A DNA stretch of 64,000 nucleotides from an uncultured Eubacteriales bacterium (GCA_900540085.1 UQEU01000007.1:28750-92749); one strand, 5' to 3'. Counted from the stretch's first letter, positions 15,795-24,964 are shown. Numbers and translations: made by a program. Notes: generated from the sequence alone by a model not told the origin.

Positions 15795-17999
15795 TCAATC
15801 TCCGTTTCTTTCAATATGATATACGCCGTCAATTTTCGACAATCTTGCAATAATATTGTCAAGATGTTCTCTGCCGTTAACCGACACGCTCAAACTTGTA
15901 ATACAGTTTCCGTCGTTGATTTGACGGGCATTGAGCGAAATAATTTTAACACGCATATTTGCCATAAGTGTAGTTATATCAAGTAAAACTCCGTCTCTGT
16001 CAATAGCATAGACATTAAGTGCAGAAACTGCATTTACTTTAACTGACGCATCCCATCTTGCTTTAACCCAACGGTTTGGTTCAGGAGAATTTTCAATATC
16101 TTTAGGAACATTTACACAATTTCTTCTGTGAATTGTAAGTCCCTTTCCTCTTGTGATAAAGCCTATAACTTCATCTCCGGGAACGGGATTACAACATTGT
16201 GCAATATTGATAAGACAGTTATCAATTCCCTCAACAATAATACCGCCGCTGTTTTTAGTCGGTTTTTGTACAATTTCCCCGACATTTTTATTTTTAACAG
16301 TTGGCTGAGCAACTTTCCAATTTCTTGTATATTCGTCTTTGATGCTCGGCATCAATTTTGAAATGATAAGTCCGCCGTAACCGAGTGCGGCATAAAAATC
16401 ATCTACACTTTGACAATGCTGTTTTTCAGCAATTTTTTTAATGAACTTATCATAATCGTCATTTTCAAAACGAATATAGTTCTTTTTAAATTCGTACTCA
16501 ACCTGTGCTTTGCCTTCTTGAATGTTTTCCTCTCTGCGTTCACGCTTAAACCACGAGCGTATTTTATTTCGTGCTTCGCCCGTGCGAACAATGGAAAGCC
16601 AATCCTTTGACGGACCTTTTCCGGGCTGCTTTGATGTTATAATTTCAACTCGCTGACCTGTTTTTAATTTATAGTCAATAGGTACAATTCTGCCGTCAAC
16701 CTTTGCACCTATCATTTTATGTCCGACTTCAGTGTGAATTAAATACGCAAAATCAATCGCCGTTGAACCGCTGGGCAAACATTTTACTTCGCCGCTCGGC
16801 GTGAAAACATATATTTCCTCAACGGAAAGTTCGACTTTGAAGTTTCTCATCATATCAAGCGGATTGTCAGACTCTTCGCCTGTTTCAAGCATCCTTCTTA
16901 CCCATTCAAGTCGTTCATCGTTTTGTTTGTTTGCCTCATTTGAACCGCTGAGTTTATATTTCCAATGTGCTGCGATACCGTATTCAGCCGTTTGATGCAT
17001 TTCCCAAGTTCTGATTTGAATTTCAAAAGGAATACCTTTATACAAAACTGTCGTATGCAAAGACTGATACATATTTGGCTTGGGAGTAGAAATATAATCT
17101 TTAAACCTACGAGGAATAGGTGTAAACATATCGTGTACTATACCCAAAACATTGTAACAATCAATAACGGTATTAACGATAATTCTTATAGCGTAAATAT
17201 CATAAATCTCTTCAAAAGACTTATTTTTCATATATAATTTTCTGTAAATGCCGTGAACACTCTTTACACGATGATATATCTGAGCTGACTCTATATTTTT
17301 AATTCTGTCCTTAATTGAATTTGTAATATCATTTAAAAACTTTTCTCCGTTGCTGATTTTCGTTTTCAAGCGTTCTTCAATTTCTTCATAACCGATAGGG
17401 TCAAGATATGAAATAGCAATATCTTCAAGTTCTTCTTTGAATTGACGGATACCTAAACGGTGTGCAATAGGAGCATAGAATTCAAGTGTTTCAAGACTTT
17501 TTTCTCTTTGCTTATATTCCGGCCAAAACTTTGCCGTTCTCATATTGTGAAGTCTGTCGGCAAGTTTTATGATGATTACTCTTATGTCCTCATTCATAGC
17601 CATAAACATTTTTCTTATATTTTCAGCCTGTACTTCCTCTCTTGTTGTAAGAGGAATTTTTCCGAGTTTTGTTACGCCGTCAACAAGAAGAGCTACTTCC
17701 CCGCCAAACAAATTTTGAACATCGTCAATCGACACTTTGGTATCTTCAACAACATCGTGCAAAAGAGCGCCAATCAGGCACTCGTTATCCATCCCTATTT
17801 CAAACAAAATCTTTGCAACTGCAACAGGATGCATAATATACGGCTCACCCGAGCGTCTGAATTGGCCTTCATGAGCTTTTTTTGCAATGGTATATGCCTG
17901 TTCAATTTTTTCACAATCATATTGACCGCTTTCTTTTATTGCTTTAAAAAAGTCGTCAAATTTATCGTCATATTTAGAAACATCTATTTTAGTTTCCAT
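15795..17999 (-). CDS. relA: bifunctional (p)ppGpp synthetase/hydrolase Rel
   Basis: A 734-residue long-form Rel. The HD hydrolase domain has HPVAVAKIL and ALLHDVVEDT with H82-D83; the synthetase domain starts near YHRVKSVHGIYRK (about 243) and has DIYAIRIIV and the substrate loop FKDYISTPKPNMYQSLHTT; the TGS domain follows with VFTPSGEVKCLP, then a conserved Cys-rich region and a C-terminal ACT domain (about 660-734). Both catalytic domains look intact, so it can make and destroy the stringent-response alarmone. An ATG at 17999 with GGAG upstream is chosen over a TTG one codon earlier. It overlaps recJ by 11 bases. Confidence 0.96.
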   Translation of the reverse strand: METKIDVSKYDDKFDDFFKAIKESGQYDCEKIEQAYTIAKKAHEGQFRRSGEPYIMHPVAVAKILFEIGMDNECLIGALLHDVVEDTKVSIDDVQNLFGGEVALLVDGVTKLGKIPLTTREEVQAENIRKMFMAMNEDIRVIIIKLADRLHNMRTAKFWPEYKQREKSLETLEFYAPIAHRLGIRQFKEELEDIAISYLDPIGYEEIEERLKTKISNGEKFLNDITNSIKDRIKNIESAQIYHRVKSVHGIYRKLYMKNKSFEEIYDIYAIRIIVNTVIDCYNVLGIVHDMFTPIPRRFKDYISTPKPNMYQSLHTTVLYKGIPFEIQIRTWEMHQTAEYGIAAHWKYKLSGSNEANKQNDERLEWVRRMLETGEESDNPLDMMRNFKVELSVEEIYVFTPSGEVKCLPSGSTAIDFAYLIHTEVGHKMIGAKVDGRIVPIDYKLKTGQRVEIITSKQPGKGPSKDWLSIVRTGEARNKIRSWFKRERREENIQEGKAQVEYEFKKNYIRFENDDYDKFIKKIAEKQHCQSVDDFYAALGYGGLIISKLMPSIKDEYTRNWKVAQPTVKNKNVGEIVQKPTKNSGGIIVEGIDNCLINIAQCCNPVPGDEVIGFITRGKGLTIHRRNCVNVPKDIENSPEPNRWVKARWDASVKVNAVSALNVYAIDRDGVLLDITTLMANMRVKIISLNARQINDGNCITSLSVSVNGREHLDNIIARLSKIDGVYHIERNGD

Positions 18000-20010
18000 C
18001 AAAAGCTCTCCTTTTTAACATTTTAAGAGTTTCAGTAGAATTTAAATCTGCTTTTTGCTTAACATTTTTCACAATTATGTATTTGTCTTGTTCTAAAATA
18101 CCGCACTCGCAAAAAGCTTTTGTGCAATAATAAGCATCGCTGTAACTGATATATTTTTGCAATCTGAAATACAAGTCTTCAACATTTAAGTGAAGTCTTT
18201 GGTTTTTCTTTAAAAAAGAATATACAAGCACAAATTTATCTCTTGAAGGTGTTAAATCTTCTTTAGTAAGACCGAGTTCACTTTTATCAAAAATTTCTTT
18301 TTCGTTAAAATATTTATCATCATCAATACCGTGAAGTCTTACATCTACAACACGCAAAGAAACATAATTTCTTCCTTTATAATTATTTACCGATATTTTA
18401 ACTGCGAGGTCAATTTTATCTTTTTGTGCATACGGAAATTCATCTGCACATCTGCCGAACATTACAGCCTTTACGACAGTTCCGTTTTTAACTGCCTCTA
18501 TACGCAAATGTTTATTTTCTCCTATCGGAATAATTGATTTAACTTCAAAATTGTAAAGGCCGAAAACAGCTTCTTCATTTCCAGCACCGTACGGCTCAAG
18601 AATTTTCAAACTTTCTGCCAACGCAAGATTTACATACTGTGCCGACAATTTGCAATCAATATTTAAAATCGGAGTCGGCATTGTATCAAAAGTATTGGCA
18701 TATTCATTAATTTTTAAATCAAGTAAATCAATATTTTCATTTTTTAAAGAGAAACCTGCCGCAAGCGGATGTCCTCCGAATTTTTCAAAAACATCTGTAC
18801 AATGTTTTAATGCTTCATAAATATTAAACCCTTCAACACTTCTGCAAGAACCTTTTGCAATTCCGTCATCACCTATCGAAATTACAAGGCAAGGTTTTGA
18901 ATACTTTTCACAAAAGTGTGCGGCAACTATTCCGATTACTCCCGGATGGTAATCTTTTCCGCTGAAAACGAGAACTCGTTTATTTACAAGTTGTGGATTT
19001 TTAATTATTTTTTCTTCTATATCTGCACTGATTGCACCGTCCGTTTCACGCCTGTGAGTATTTTCTTCATTTAACAAATGAGCAAAAGAAAGTGCTTGTT
19101 CATAATCTTCGCTTGTCAAAAGACGAACTGCTTTTTGTGCATTGTCAAGTCGTCCCGCAGCATTTATTCTCGGAACAATTCTGAATGCAATATCTGTTGC
19201 AGTATATTCTTTTGAATCATCGCCTATTATACTGCGAAACGCTTTAAGTCCGAGTCTTGAATCGGAATTTATCCTTTTTAAGCCCTCTTTAACAATCACT
19301 CTGTTTTCACCTTTAAGGTCAACAACATCGCCGATAGTGCCGATTGCAGCCAAGTCGGAATATTCATCTATAATTTCTTCTGCATAGCCGTGAAGTGCAC
19401 ATACAAGTTTAAACGCAACGCCGACTCCCGAAAAATCCTTAAAATCAATATTTTTTTCCATATGAGGATTTATAATCGCTTCGGCTTTGGGAAGAACATC
19501 AGGTATTTGGTGGTGGTCAGTAATGATTAACTTCATATTTAGCGAATACACAAGTTCAGCTTCTTTAACACTTGAAATACCGTTATCTACCGTAATAATT
19601 AAATTTACACCCTTTGATGCAATTTCCCTGACGGCATTTTCATTCATTCCGTAACCTTCAGACTCCCTGTCGGGAATGTAAAAAAACACATTTGCACCGA
19701 TTGAATCGAGATATGAATATAAAAGTGCAGTAGCAGTAACACCGTCTGAATCAAAATCGCCGTAAACGCAAATTAATTCACCGTTTGCTACTGCTTGCTC
19801 AATAACCTGTGTTGCTTTCTCCATTTGACTGAATTTAAAAGGATTTTCAAGTCTTACCTCGTCACTTAAAAACTCTGCGACATCAACATCTTCCTTAACT
19901 CCTCGTTCAACCAAAAGATATGCAACAAATGGGTCGATATCAAATTTTTCACTGATTTCCGACGCAATTTCACGGTCGGCTGATGATACTTTCCATTTTT
20001 TTAGACTCAT
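17989..20010 (-). CDS. recJ: single-stranded-DNA exonuclease RecJ
   Basis: A 673-residue DHH-family nuclease. Metal-binding motifs are VYGDFDSDGVTATALL (about 79), TVDNGISS, and ITDHHQIPD (about 163), followed by GVGVAFKL; the DHHA1 domain has GKDYHPGVIGIVA and the GGHPLAAGFSL motif, and an OB-fold lies after it. A C-terminal extension beyond about residue 560 resembles the extra domain of Firmicute RecJ. It degrades single-stranded DNA 5' to 3' in repair. The start overlaps hisE by ATGA, which puts recJ, and rel behind it, on the histidine transcript. Confidence 0.94.
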   Translation of the reverse strand: MSLKKWKVSSADREIASEISEKFDIDPFVAYLLVERGVKEDVDVAEFLSDEVRLENPFKFSQMEKATQVIEQAVANGELICVYGDFDSDGVTATALLYSYLDSIGANVFFYIPDRESEGYGMNENAVREIASKGVNLIITVDNGISSVKEAELVYSLNMKLIITDHHQIPDVLPKAEAIINPHMEKNIDFKDFSGVGVAFKLVCALHGYAEEIIDEYSDLAAIGTIGDVVDLKGENRVIVKEGLKRINSDSRLGLKAFRSIIGDDSKEYTATDIAFRIVPRINAAGRLDNAQKAVRLLTSEDYEQALSFAHLLNEENTHRRETDGAISADIEEKIIKNPQLVNKRVLVFSGKDYHPGVIGIVAAHFCEKYSKPCLVISIGDDGIAKGSCRSVEGFNIYEALKHCTDVFEKFGGHPLAAGFSLKNENIDLLDLKINEYANTFDTMPTPILNIDCKLSAQYVNLALAESLKILEPYGAGNEEAVFGLYNFEVKSIIPIGENKHLRIEAVKNGTVVKAVMFGRCADEFPYAQKDKIDLAVKISVNNYKGRNYVSLRVVDVRLHGIDDDKYFNEKEIFDKSELGLTKEDLTPSRDKFVLVYSFLKKNQRLHLNVEDLYFRLQKYISYSDAYYCTKAFCECGILEQDKYIIVKNVKQKADLNSTETLKMLKRRAFDGN

Positions 20011-20330
20011 GAATTTTTATCTACCTGATGAAATTTTTTTAAGTTGCTTCTTTTTTCAGCACGCTTTTTTAATTCATTTTCAACATCTTCGGGTGTAACA
20101 CCCAATTCAGCCATCATTACAAGTGTATGATAAATTAAATCTGAAACTTCATACACAACTTCATTTTTATCGTTATTTTTGGCGGCAATTACCATTTCGG
20201 TACACTCTTCGCCGACTTTTTTCAAAATCTTATCTATACCCTGTTCAAAAAGATACGCAGTATATGAGCCGTCTGCCTTTTCTTCTCTGCGTTTTAAAAC
20301 AACTTCGTATTCGTCTTTAATACAATCCAT
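20007..20330 (-). CDS. hisE: phosphoribosyl-ATP pyrophosphatase HisE
   Basis: A 107-residue MazG-fold enzyme, the second step of histidine biosynthesis, that releases pyrophosphate from phosphoribosyl-ATP. The key motif is KKVGEECTEMVIAAKN followed by YEVSDLIYHTLVMMAELG, giving the ExxE and ExxD metal ligands. It is separate from HisI here, whereas the two are often fused. It starts three bases after hisI and overlaps recJ by four. Confidence 0.95.
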   Translation of the reverse strand: MDCIKDEYEVVLKRREEKADGSYTAYLFEQGIDKILKKVGEECTEMVIAAKNNDKNEVVYEVSDLIYHTLVMMAELGVTPEDVENELKKRAEKRSNLKKFHQVDKNS

Positions 20331-20333
20331 AAA

Positions 20334-20681
20334 TTAAAACTCCTTTATCATTTCAAAAAAGCAGGAATGACTGCCTGTATGACAAGCGTTTCCCGTTTGT
20401 GTTACGGTAACAAGCAAAGTATCACTGTCGCAATCTCCGTAAACAGAGTGTACTTTTTGCAAATGTCCCGAAGTTGCGCCTTTATTCCACAACTCCTGTC
20501 TTGAACGACTCCAAAACCATGTATAACCTGTTTCAAGTGTTTTTTCAAAACTTTCTTTATTCATATAGGCGAGCATTAAAACTTCGCCCGTTTCCTTTTC
20601 CTGAACTATCGCAGGAATTAAACTTGATTTTTCAAAAAATTTATCTATATCCATATCTATATCTGTCTTATCTTTCCCCAT
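20334..20681 (-). CDS. hisI: phosphoribosyl-AMP cyclohydrolase HisI
   Basis: A 115-residue enzyme opening the purine ring of phosphoribosyl-AMP (third step). It shows LIPAIVQEKETGEVLMLAYMN, TGYTWFWSRSRQELWNKGATSGH, DCDSDTLL and the C-terminal NACHTGSHSCFF with the zinc-binding cysteines. The ATG at 20681 has AAGG nine bases upstream; a GTG at 20687 or a later ATG are alternatives. It overlaps the 3' end of hisA by 14 bases. Confidence 0.95.
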   Translation of the reverse strand: MGKDKTDIDMDIDKFFEKSSLIPAIVQEKETGEVLMLAYMNKESFEKTLETGYTWFWSRSRQELWNKGATSGHLQKVHSVYGDCDSDTLLVTVTQTGNACHTGSHSCFFEMIKEF

Positions 20682-21393
20682 TTTCACATACCTTGATTGC
20701 TTCTTCCAAGATGAGTGTTTTTTGATAGATTGATTGACCGCATATTACACCGTACAAACCGTTATTATTCAAATTACGAATATCGTCGATATTATGAATG
20801 CCACCCGATGCAATAACATTGCAGTCAACTGAATTTTTAAGTTCTGACAACTGCTCAAAATTAGGTCCCTGTAAAGTCCCGTCTTTTGAAATATCTGTAA
20901 AAATAATATTTTGAACTCCGATTTTAGTCATTTCCTTTGCCAAATCGGTAAAATAAACACTTGAAGTATTTAACCAACCTTCAGTTGCAACAAAACCGTT
21001 TTTTGCATCTATTCCGACTGCGATTTTTTCTTTATACGTTTTAACACACTCGGCAACAAAACTCGGATTTGTCAAAGCAACAGAACCGAGAATTACACGA
21101 GATGCACCGTTTTCAATATAATAAGAAGCATCGTCAAGAGTTCTTATTCCCCCGCCGATTTCTATTTTTAAATCTGTTTTTTCTGCAACTTCTTTTACTA
21201 AATCGTGGTTTACTCTTTTTTTCATTAACGCACCGTCAAGGTCAACTATATGTACCCACTTTGCTCCTTTTCTTTCAAATTCAAGTGCTGTTTTGACAAC
21301 TCCTTCAGCAACTTGCTTTGCAGTTGAAAAATCGCCTTTAAAAAGTCTGACAGGCTTACCGTTTTTAATATCTATTGCAGGCAAAATAATCAT
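20668..21393 (-). CDS. hisA: HisA, ProFAR isomerase
   Basis: A 241-residue (beta/alpha)8 barrel beginning MIILPAIDIKNGKPVRLFKGD, with the catalytic aspartate in PAIDIKNG and the second one in FTDISKDGTLQGPN. It isomerises ProFAR to PRFAR. HisA is distinguished from the related HisF by the IDIKNGKPVRL start. It abuts hisB, with AAAGGGAG before the ATG. The next enzymes, HisH and HisF, are not found in the window. Confidence 0.95.
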   Translation of the reverse strand: MIILPAIDIKNGKPVRLFKGDFSTAKQVAEGVVKTALEFERKGAKWVHIVDLDGALMKKRVNHDLVKEVAEKTDLKIEIGGGIRTLDDASYYIENGASRVILGSVALTNPSFVAECVKTYKEKIAVGIDAKNGFVATEGWLNTSSVYFTDLAKEMTKIGVQNIIFTDISKDGTLQGPNFEQLSELKNSVDCNVIASGGIHNIDDIRNLNNNGLYGVICGQSIYQKTLILEEAIKVCENGER

Positions 21394-21969
21394 TTACAAA
21401 ACTCCCTTTGTTGAAAGAACTTTTCCGTCTGTTTGAACAACTGCGTTTTTCATTGCGTGAGCAAAAGATTTGAAAATTGCTTCTATTTCGTGATGAGAAT
21501 TACTGCCGTAAAGAACATTTATATGCAAAGTAACGGAAGAATTAACGGCAAAAGCTCTGAAAAACTCTTCAGTGCAACAAGTTTCAAAATTTCCGCATTT
21601 TTCTTGTTTAAAATCTGCATTAAATACAAGAAACGCTCTATCGCACAAATCCACACTGCACATTGCAAGACTTTCATCCATAGGAATGAAGTATGTTGCA
21701 TATCTGGTTATACCCGAAAAATCGCCGAGTGCAGATTTAAAAGCCATTCCGAGTGCTATGCCTGTATCTTCAACGGTGTGATGAGTATCTACTTCCAAGT
21801 CGCCTTCAACAACAACTTTCAGACCAAAACCGCCGTGAACACCAAAAGCCGTAAGCATATGGTCAAAAAAACCTATACCTGTTGAAACACTGACTTCTCC
21901 GCCATCTAAATTGAGTTCTATATGAATTTTTGTTTCTTTTGTATTTCTGTCTATAACAGCAGTTCTCAT
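21394..21969 (-). CDS. hisB: imidazoleglycerol-phosphate dehydratase HisB
   Basis: A 191-residue monofunctional IGPD. Diagnostic motifs are STGIGFFDHMLTAFGVHG, the metal-binding DTHHTVEDTGIALG, and the second repeat FFRAFAVNS...LHINVLYGSNSHHEIEAIFKSFAHAMKNA given here as its landmarks GSNSHHEIE and KSFAHA. It dehydrates imidazoleglycerol phosphate to imidazoleacetol phosphate. The histidinol phosphatase domain of the E. coli HisB is absent, as in most bacteria. Confidence 0.96.
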   Translation of the reverse strand: MRTAVIDRNTKETKIHIELNLDGGEVSVSTGIGFFDHMLTAFGVHGGFGLKVVVEGDLEVDTHHTVEDTGIALGMAFKSALGDFSGITRYATYFIPMDESLAMCSVDLCDRAFLVFNADFKQEKCGNFETCCTEEFFRAFAVNSSVTLHINVLYGSNSHHEIEAIFKSFAHAMKNAVVQTDGKVLSTKGVL

Positions 21970-21982
21970 TTATTCACACCTC

Positions 21983-23266
21983 TTATTCAAATCTGACTTT
22001 AATACTGTTTGCGTGGGCAGTAAGTCCCTCTGTTTCTGCAAGTTTGACTATGTCTTTGCGTGATTTTGATAATTCTTCACAAGTATAATATATGAAACTT
22101 GATTTCTTAACAAAACTGTCAACCGAAAGCGCCGAAAAAAATCTTGCAGTACCATTTGTAGGCAAAACATGGTTTGGTCCTGCATAGTAATCTCCGAGAG
22201 GTTCGGGACTGTAATTTCCGAGAAAAACAGAACCGGCATTTTCAACCATACCAACATAGAACAGTGGGTTATCAACGCAAAGTTCAAGATGTTCAGGTGC
22301 AAACTCATTTGCAAATTCTATCGCCTGTCTTACAGACTCACAAACTATAATCTCGCCGAAATTTTCAAGAGACTGCTCAATAATCTCCTGTCTTTCAAGG
22401 AACTTCAACTGTCTTTCAATCTCTCTTACAGTTGAACGAGCAAGCATTTCAGATGTGGTGATTAAAACAGAACTTGCCATAACATCATGTTCTGCCTGAC
22501 TCATTAAATCTGCCGCTAAAAACGAAGGTTGAGCCGTTTCATCTGCAACAATTAAAATCTCGCTCGGTCCTGCTATCATATCTATATCTACAATACCGTA
22601 AAGAAGTTTTTTTGCAGTAGCAACAAAAATATTTCCCGGCCCTACAATTTTATCAACTTTCGGAATTGTTTGCGTACCGTATGCAAGAGCTGCAACTGCC
22701 TGTGCTCCTCCTACTGAAATAACTTTATCAACTCCGGCAATCGCCGCAGCAACCATAATATTGGGATTTGGATTACCGTCTTTTGAAGGCGGTGTAACCA
22801 TAATTATTTCTTCAACACCCGCAATTTTTGCAGGAATTGCATTCATTAAAACAGAAGACGGATAAGCGGCAGTACCACCCGGAACATAGATTCCGACTCT
22901 TTTAAGTGGTCTGATTTGCTGTCCCATTATGACGCCGCTTTTTTTATTTGTCATCCAACTCTGTTTTGTCTGACGGGAATGAAAATCATAGATATTGTTT
23001 TTAGCATTTATAATTGCATTTTTAAAATCATCGTCAACAAATTCTAAATATTTATTGAGTTCATCTTTTTCTATTACGATTTCTTTCGGCATACGGCCGT
23101 CAAATCTCATTGTATATTCTCTTACTGCTTCGTCGCCGAATTTTTTGACATTTTCTATAATATCACTGACAACATCTAAAAACTTTTTTTCGGTTTCGCC
23201 GTTTCTTTGCTTTAAACGACTGATTATTTCAAACTCATTTTTTCCGTTTGCTTTAGTAATTTTCAT
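21983..23266 (-). CDS. hisD: histidinol dehydrogenase HisD
   Basis: A 427-residue enzyme performing the last two oxidations to histidine. It carries YVPGGTAAYPSSVLMN, VTPPSKDG, the VGGAQAVAALAYGT stretch, VDKIVGPGNIFVATAK, AGPSEILIVAD, a zinc/catalytic QAEHD motif and APEHLELC. The ATG at 23266 with TTGGAG six bases upstream fits the family start better than the first codon at 23278. It begins 12 bases after the HisZ-HisG fusion gene. Confidence 0.96.
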   Translation of the reverse strand: MKITKANGKNEFEIISRLKQRNGETEKKFLDVVSDIIENVKKFGDEAVREYTMRFDGRMPKEIVIEKDELNKYLEFVDDDFKNAIINAKNNIYDFHSRQTKQSWMTNKKSGVIMGQQIRPLKRVGIYVPGGTAAYPSSVLMNAIPAKIAGVEEIIMVTPPSKDGNPNPNIMVAAAIAGVDKVISVGGAQAVAALAYGTQTIPKVDKIVGPGNIFVATAKKLLYGIVDIDMIAGPSEILIVADETAQPSFLAADLMSQAEHDVMASSVLITTSEMLARSTVREIERQLKFLERQEIIEQSLENFGEIIVCESVRQAIEFANEFAPEHLELCVDNPLFYVGMVENAGSVFLGNYSPEPLGDYYAGPNHVLPTNGTARFFSALSVDSFVKKSSFIYYTCEELSKSRKDIVKLAETEGLTAHANSIKVRFE

Positions 23267-23278
23267 AGTATTCTCCAA

Positions 23279-24898
23279 TCAATCAGCAACTTTTGAAGCA
23301 AGTTCAAGTTCGCTTAAAAATTCATCTATTTCATTTTTTCTCAACTTCATAGAAGCCATATTTACAATAACTCTTGCTGAAATCGGCATTATATCACAAA
23401 CGACTTCAAGTCCGTTTTCTTTAAGAGTTGAGCCTGTTTCAACAATATCCACTATACCGTCTGCAAGTCCCAAAAGAGGAGCAAGTTCTACACTGCCCTC
23501 AATTTTTATAATATCAACATCCATACCGATACTTTCAAAATAACTCGACGCTACTTTCGGGTACTTTGTAGCAATTACTTTTCTTTTATATCCGTCAAAG
23601 AAATCTGCATCTTTAGGACATGCAAGAGCAAATTTACACTTGCCTATACCTAAATCAATAACTTCGTAAAATGAACTTGAATGTTCGGCTATCGTATCTT
23701 TTCCGACTATACCTATGTCGCACACTCCGTGTTCAACATAAGTGATAACATCAGGTGCTTTTGCAAGAACTGCCTCGTATTTATCAACGGGAAGAATTAG
23801 TCTTCTGCCTTTATTTTTCAGCTCTGCCGTATCAAGTCCCATAGTTTTGAAAAGACGAACCGATGACTTTTCAAGTCTGCCTTTTGTCAAAGCAATTCTT
23901 ATCGGACGGGAAATATTTATCTTTTCATTCAGCGCTATACAAACGGCGGAAACATCTACTCCGAAACCGATTGCCGCTGCGTCTTTTCCATACTCTGCAA
24001 TCAAATTGTCATATCTGCCGCCCGACAAAACTGTCAAACCTGTACCGACAGTATAACCTTTAAAAATAACGCCTGTATAATAATTGCTTCTGTTTACCAA
24101 GCCTAAATCAAAAGAGATATATTTTTGAAGTCCTTTTTCGCAAAGCTTTTCATATAGTTTTTCAAGATACGAAAAACTTTTTTCGGCTTTTTCATCTGTA
24201 TAAAACTTTCTTGCTTTATCTATGACATCTATTGAGCCGAAAAGTCTCGGAAGATTTCTGACTAATTCTTTTTCTTTACTGTCAGGTAAAGTGTCAAGCA
24301 AATCTACAAGAGAAGAATAGTTCTTTGACTCTGTTAAACGACAAATTTCATCTTTCTGCCACTTTAACAAATCCATCTTTTCAAGAACGGAATTGAAAAA
24401 CTCTGCATGTCCTATTTCTATTTTAAATGCTTCCGAAGAACAAGCCTGCATTGTTTCAACTGCAATACTAAGTGCCTCAATGTCTGCATCAATTCCGCTC
24501 TCACCGATAAGTTCAATACCGCATTGACTTATTTCATTCATCTTACCTGACAAACTTTTACTTTTCACAAAAACATTTTGATTGTAGTAAAGTCTTACGG
24601 GAAAGTCGTTACTTTTCAGCCTTGTTGCAACCATTCTTGCAATAGGTGCGGTGTTATCCGGTCTAAGTACCGTCAATCTTCCCTTATTGTCTGACATTTT
24701 GTACATATCTTCACTTAATATGCCTATGTTATCACTGTTAAAAACATCAAAATACTCAATAGTCGGAGTGATTACTTTTTTATATGAATGTTTTTCAAAA
24801 ACACCTGTAATAGCGTTTTCGGTTTTAATTTTCAATTCGCTTTCTTCAAAAAGAAAATCTCTTGTGCCTTCGGGAGTTATTTTTGAATATCTTTTCAT
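23279..24898 (-). CDS. hisZ/hisG: HisZ-HisG fusion: ATP phosphoribosyltransferase, regulatory and catalytic parts
   Basis: A 539-residue protein that joins two normally separate subunits of the first enzyme of histidine biosynthesis. Residues 1 to about 325 are HisZ, a class II aminoacyl-tRNA-synthetase paralogue: TPEGTRDFLFEES, MSDNKGRLTVLRPDNTAPIAR, and LSGGRYDNLI near 291. From about 332 the short-form HisG begins with RPIRIALTKGRLEKSS, continues with DIGIVGKDT (about 394) and the PRPP-binding stretch DGIVDIVETGSTLKENGL near 480-497, and ends without the long-form regulatory domain. The frame is open throughout, with no stop between the parts. The ATG at 24898 with AGGTGAT is chosen over a GTG five codons earlier. 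It is the first gene of the his operon. Confidence 0.95.
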   Translation of the reverse strand: MKRYSKITPEGTRDFLFEESELKIKTENAITGVFEKHSYKKVITPTIEYFDVFNSDNIGILSEDMYKMSDNKGRLTVLRPDNTAPIARMVATRLKSNDFPVRLYYNQNVFVKSKSLSGKMNEISQCGIELIGESGIDADIEALSIAVETMQACSSEAFKIEIGHAEFFNSVLEKMDLLKWQKDEICRLTESKNYSSLVDLLDTLPDSKEKELVRNLPRLFGSIDVIDKARKFYTDEKAEKSFSYLEKLYEKLCEKGLQKYISFDLGLVNRSNYYTGVIFKGYTVGTGLTVLSGGRYDNLIAEYGKDAAAIGFGVDVSAVCIALNEKINISRPIRIALTKGRLEKSSVRLFKTMGLDTAELKNKGRRLILPVDKYEAVLAKAPDVITYVEHGVCDIGIVGKDTIAEHSSSFYEVIDLGIGKCKFALACPKDADFFDGYKRKVIATKYPKVASSYFESIGMDVDIIKIEGSVELAPLLGLADGIVDIVETGSTLKENGLEVVCDIMPISARVIVNMASMKLRKNEIDEFLSELELASKVAD

Positions 24899-24908
24899 AA
24901 AATCACCT

Positions 24909-24932
24909 ATCACTTTAATGCGTTAATGTGAT
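24909..24932 (-). promoter_or_regulatory. 24-bp palindrome at the his operon transcription start: putative operator
   Basis: The two 12-base halves (24909-24920 and 24921-24932) are inverted repeats matching at 10 of 12 positions, with ATCAC and GTGAT at the ends and TTAA inside each half. It begins four bases after the -10 box and ends before the ribosome-binding site of the HisZ-HisG gene, the place expected for a repressor site. No T-box leader is present. A HisR-like TrpR-family repressor would be a candidate binder, but this is inference. Confidence 0.55.
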
Positions 24933-24935
24933 AAC

Positions 24936-24964
24936 ATATTAGCACATAAAATTAAATATGTCAA
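24936..24964 (-). promoter_or_regulatory. sigma-A promoter of the his operon
   Basis: On the minus strand a consensus TTGACA (24964-24959), 17 bases and TAATAT (24941-24936). The -35 box starts five bases after the polC stop codon, so the his operon has its own strong promoter although polC is on the same strand directly upstream. Confidence 0.85.

Noticed and set aside
17460..18026. 188-codon plus-strand frame opposite rel
   Set aside because: It is antisense to the conserved HD and leader part of Rel and has no recognisable domain or ribosome-binding site.
22995..23543. 182-codon plus-strand frame opposite the hisD/hisG junction
   Set aside because: It is serine-rich, low in complexity and antisense to two well-supported genes.
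23279..24898. Histidyl-tRNA synthetase (HisS) reading of the N-terminal half
   Set aside because: The half resembles HisRS because HisZ is its paralogue, but it is fused to HisG, heads a his operon and lacks the HisRS anticodon-binding domain.
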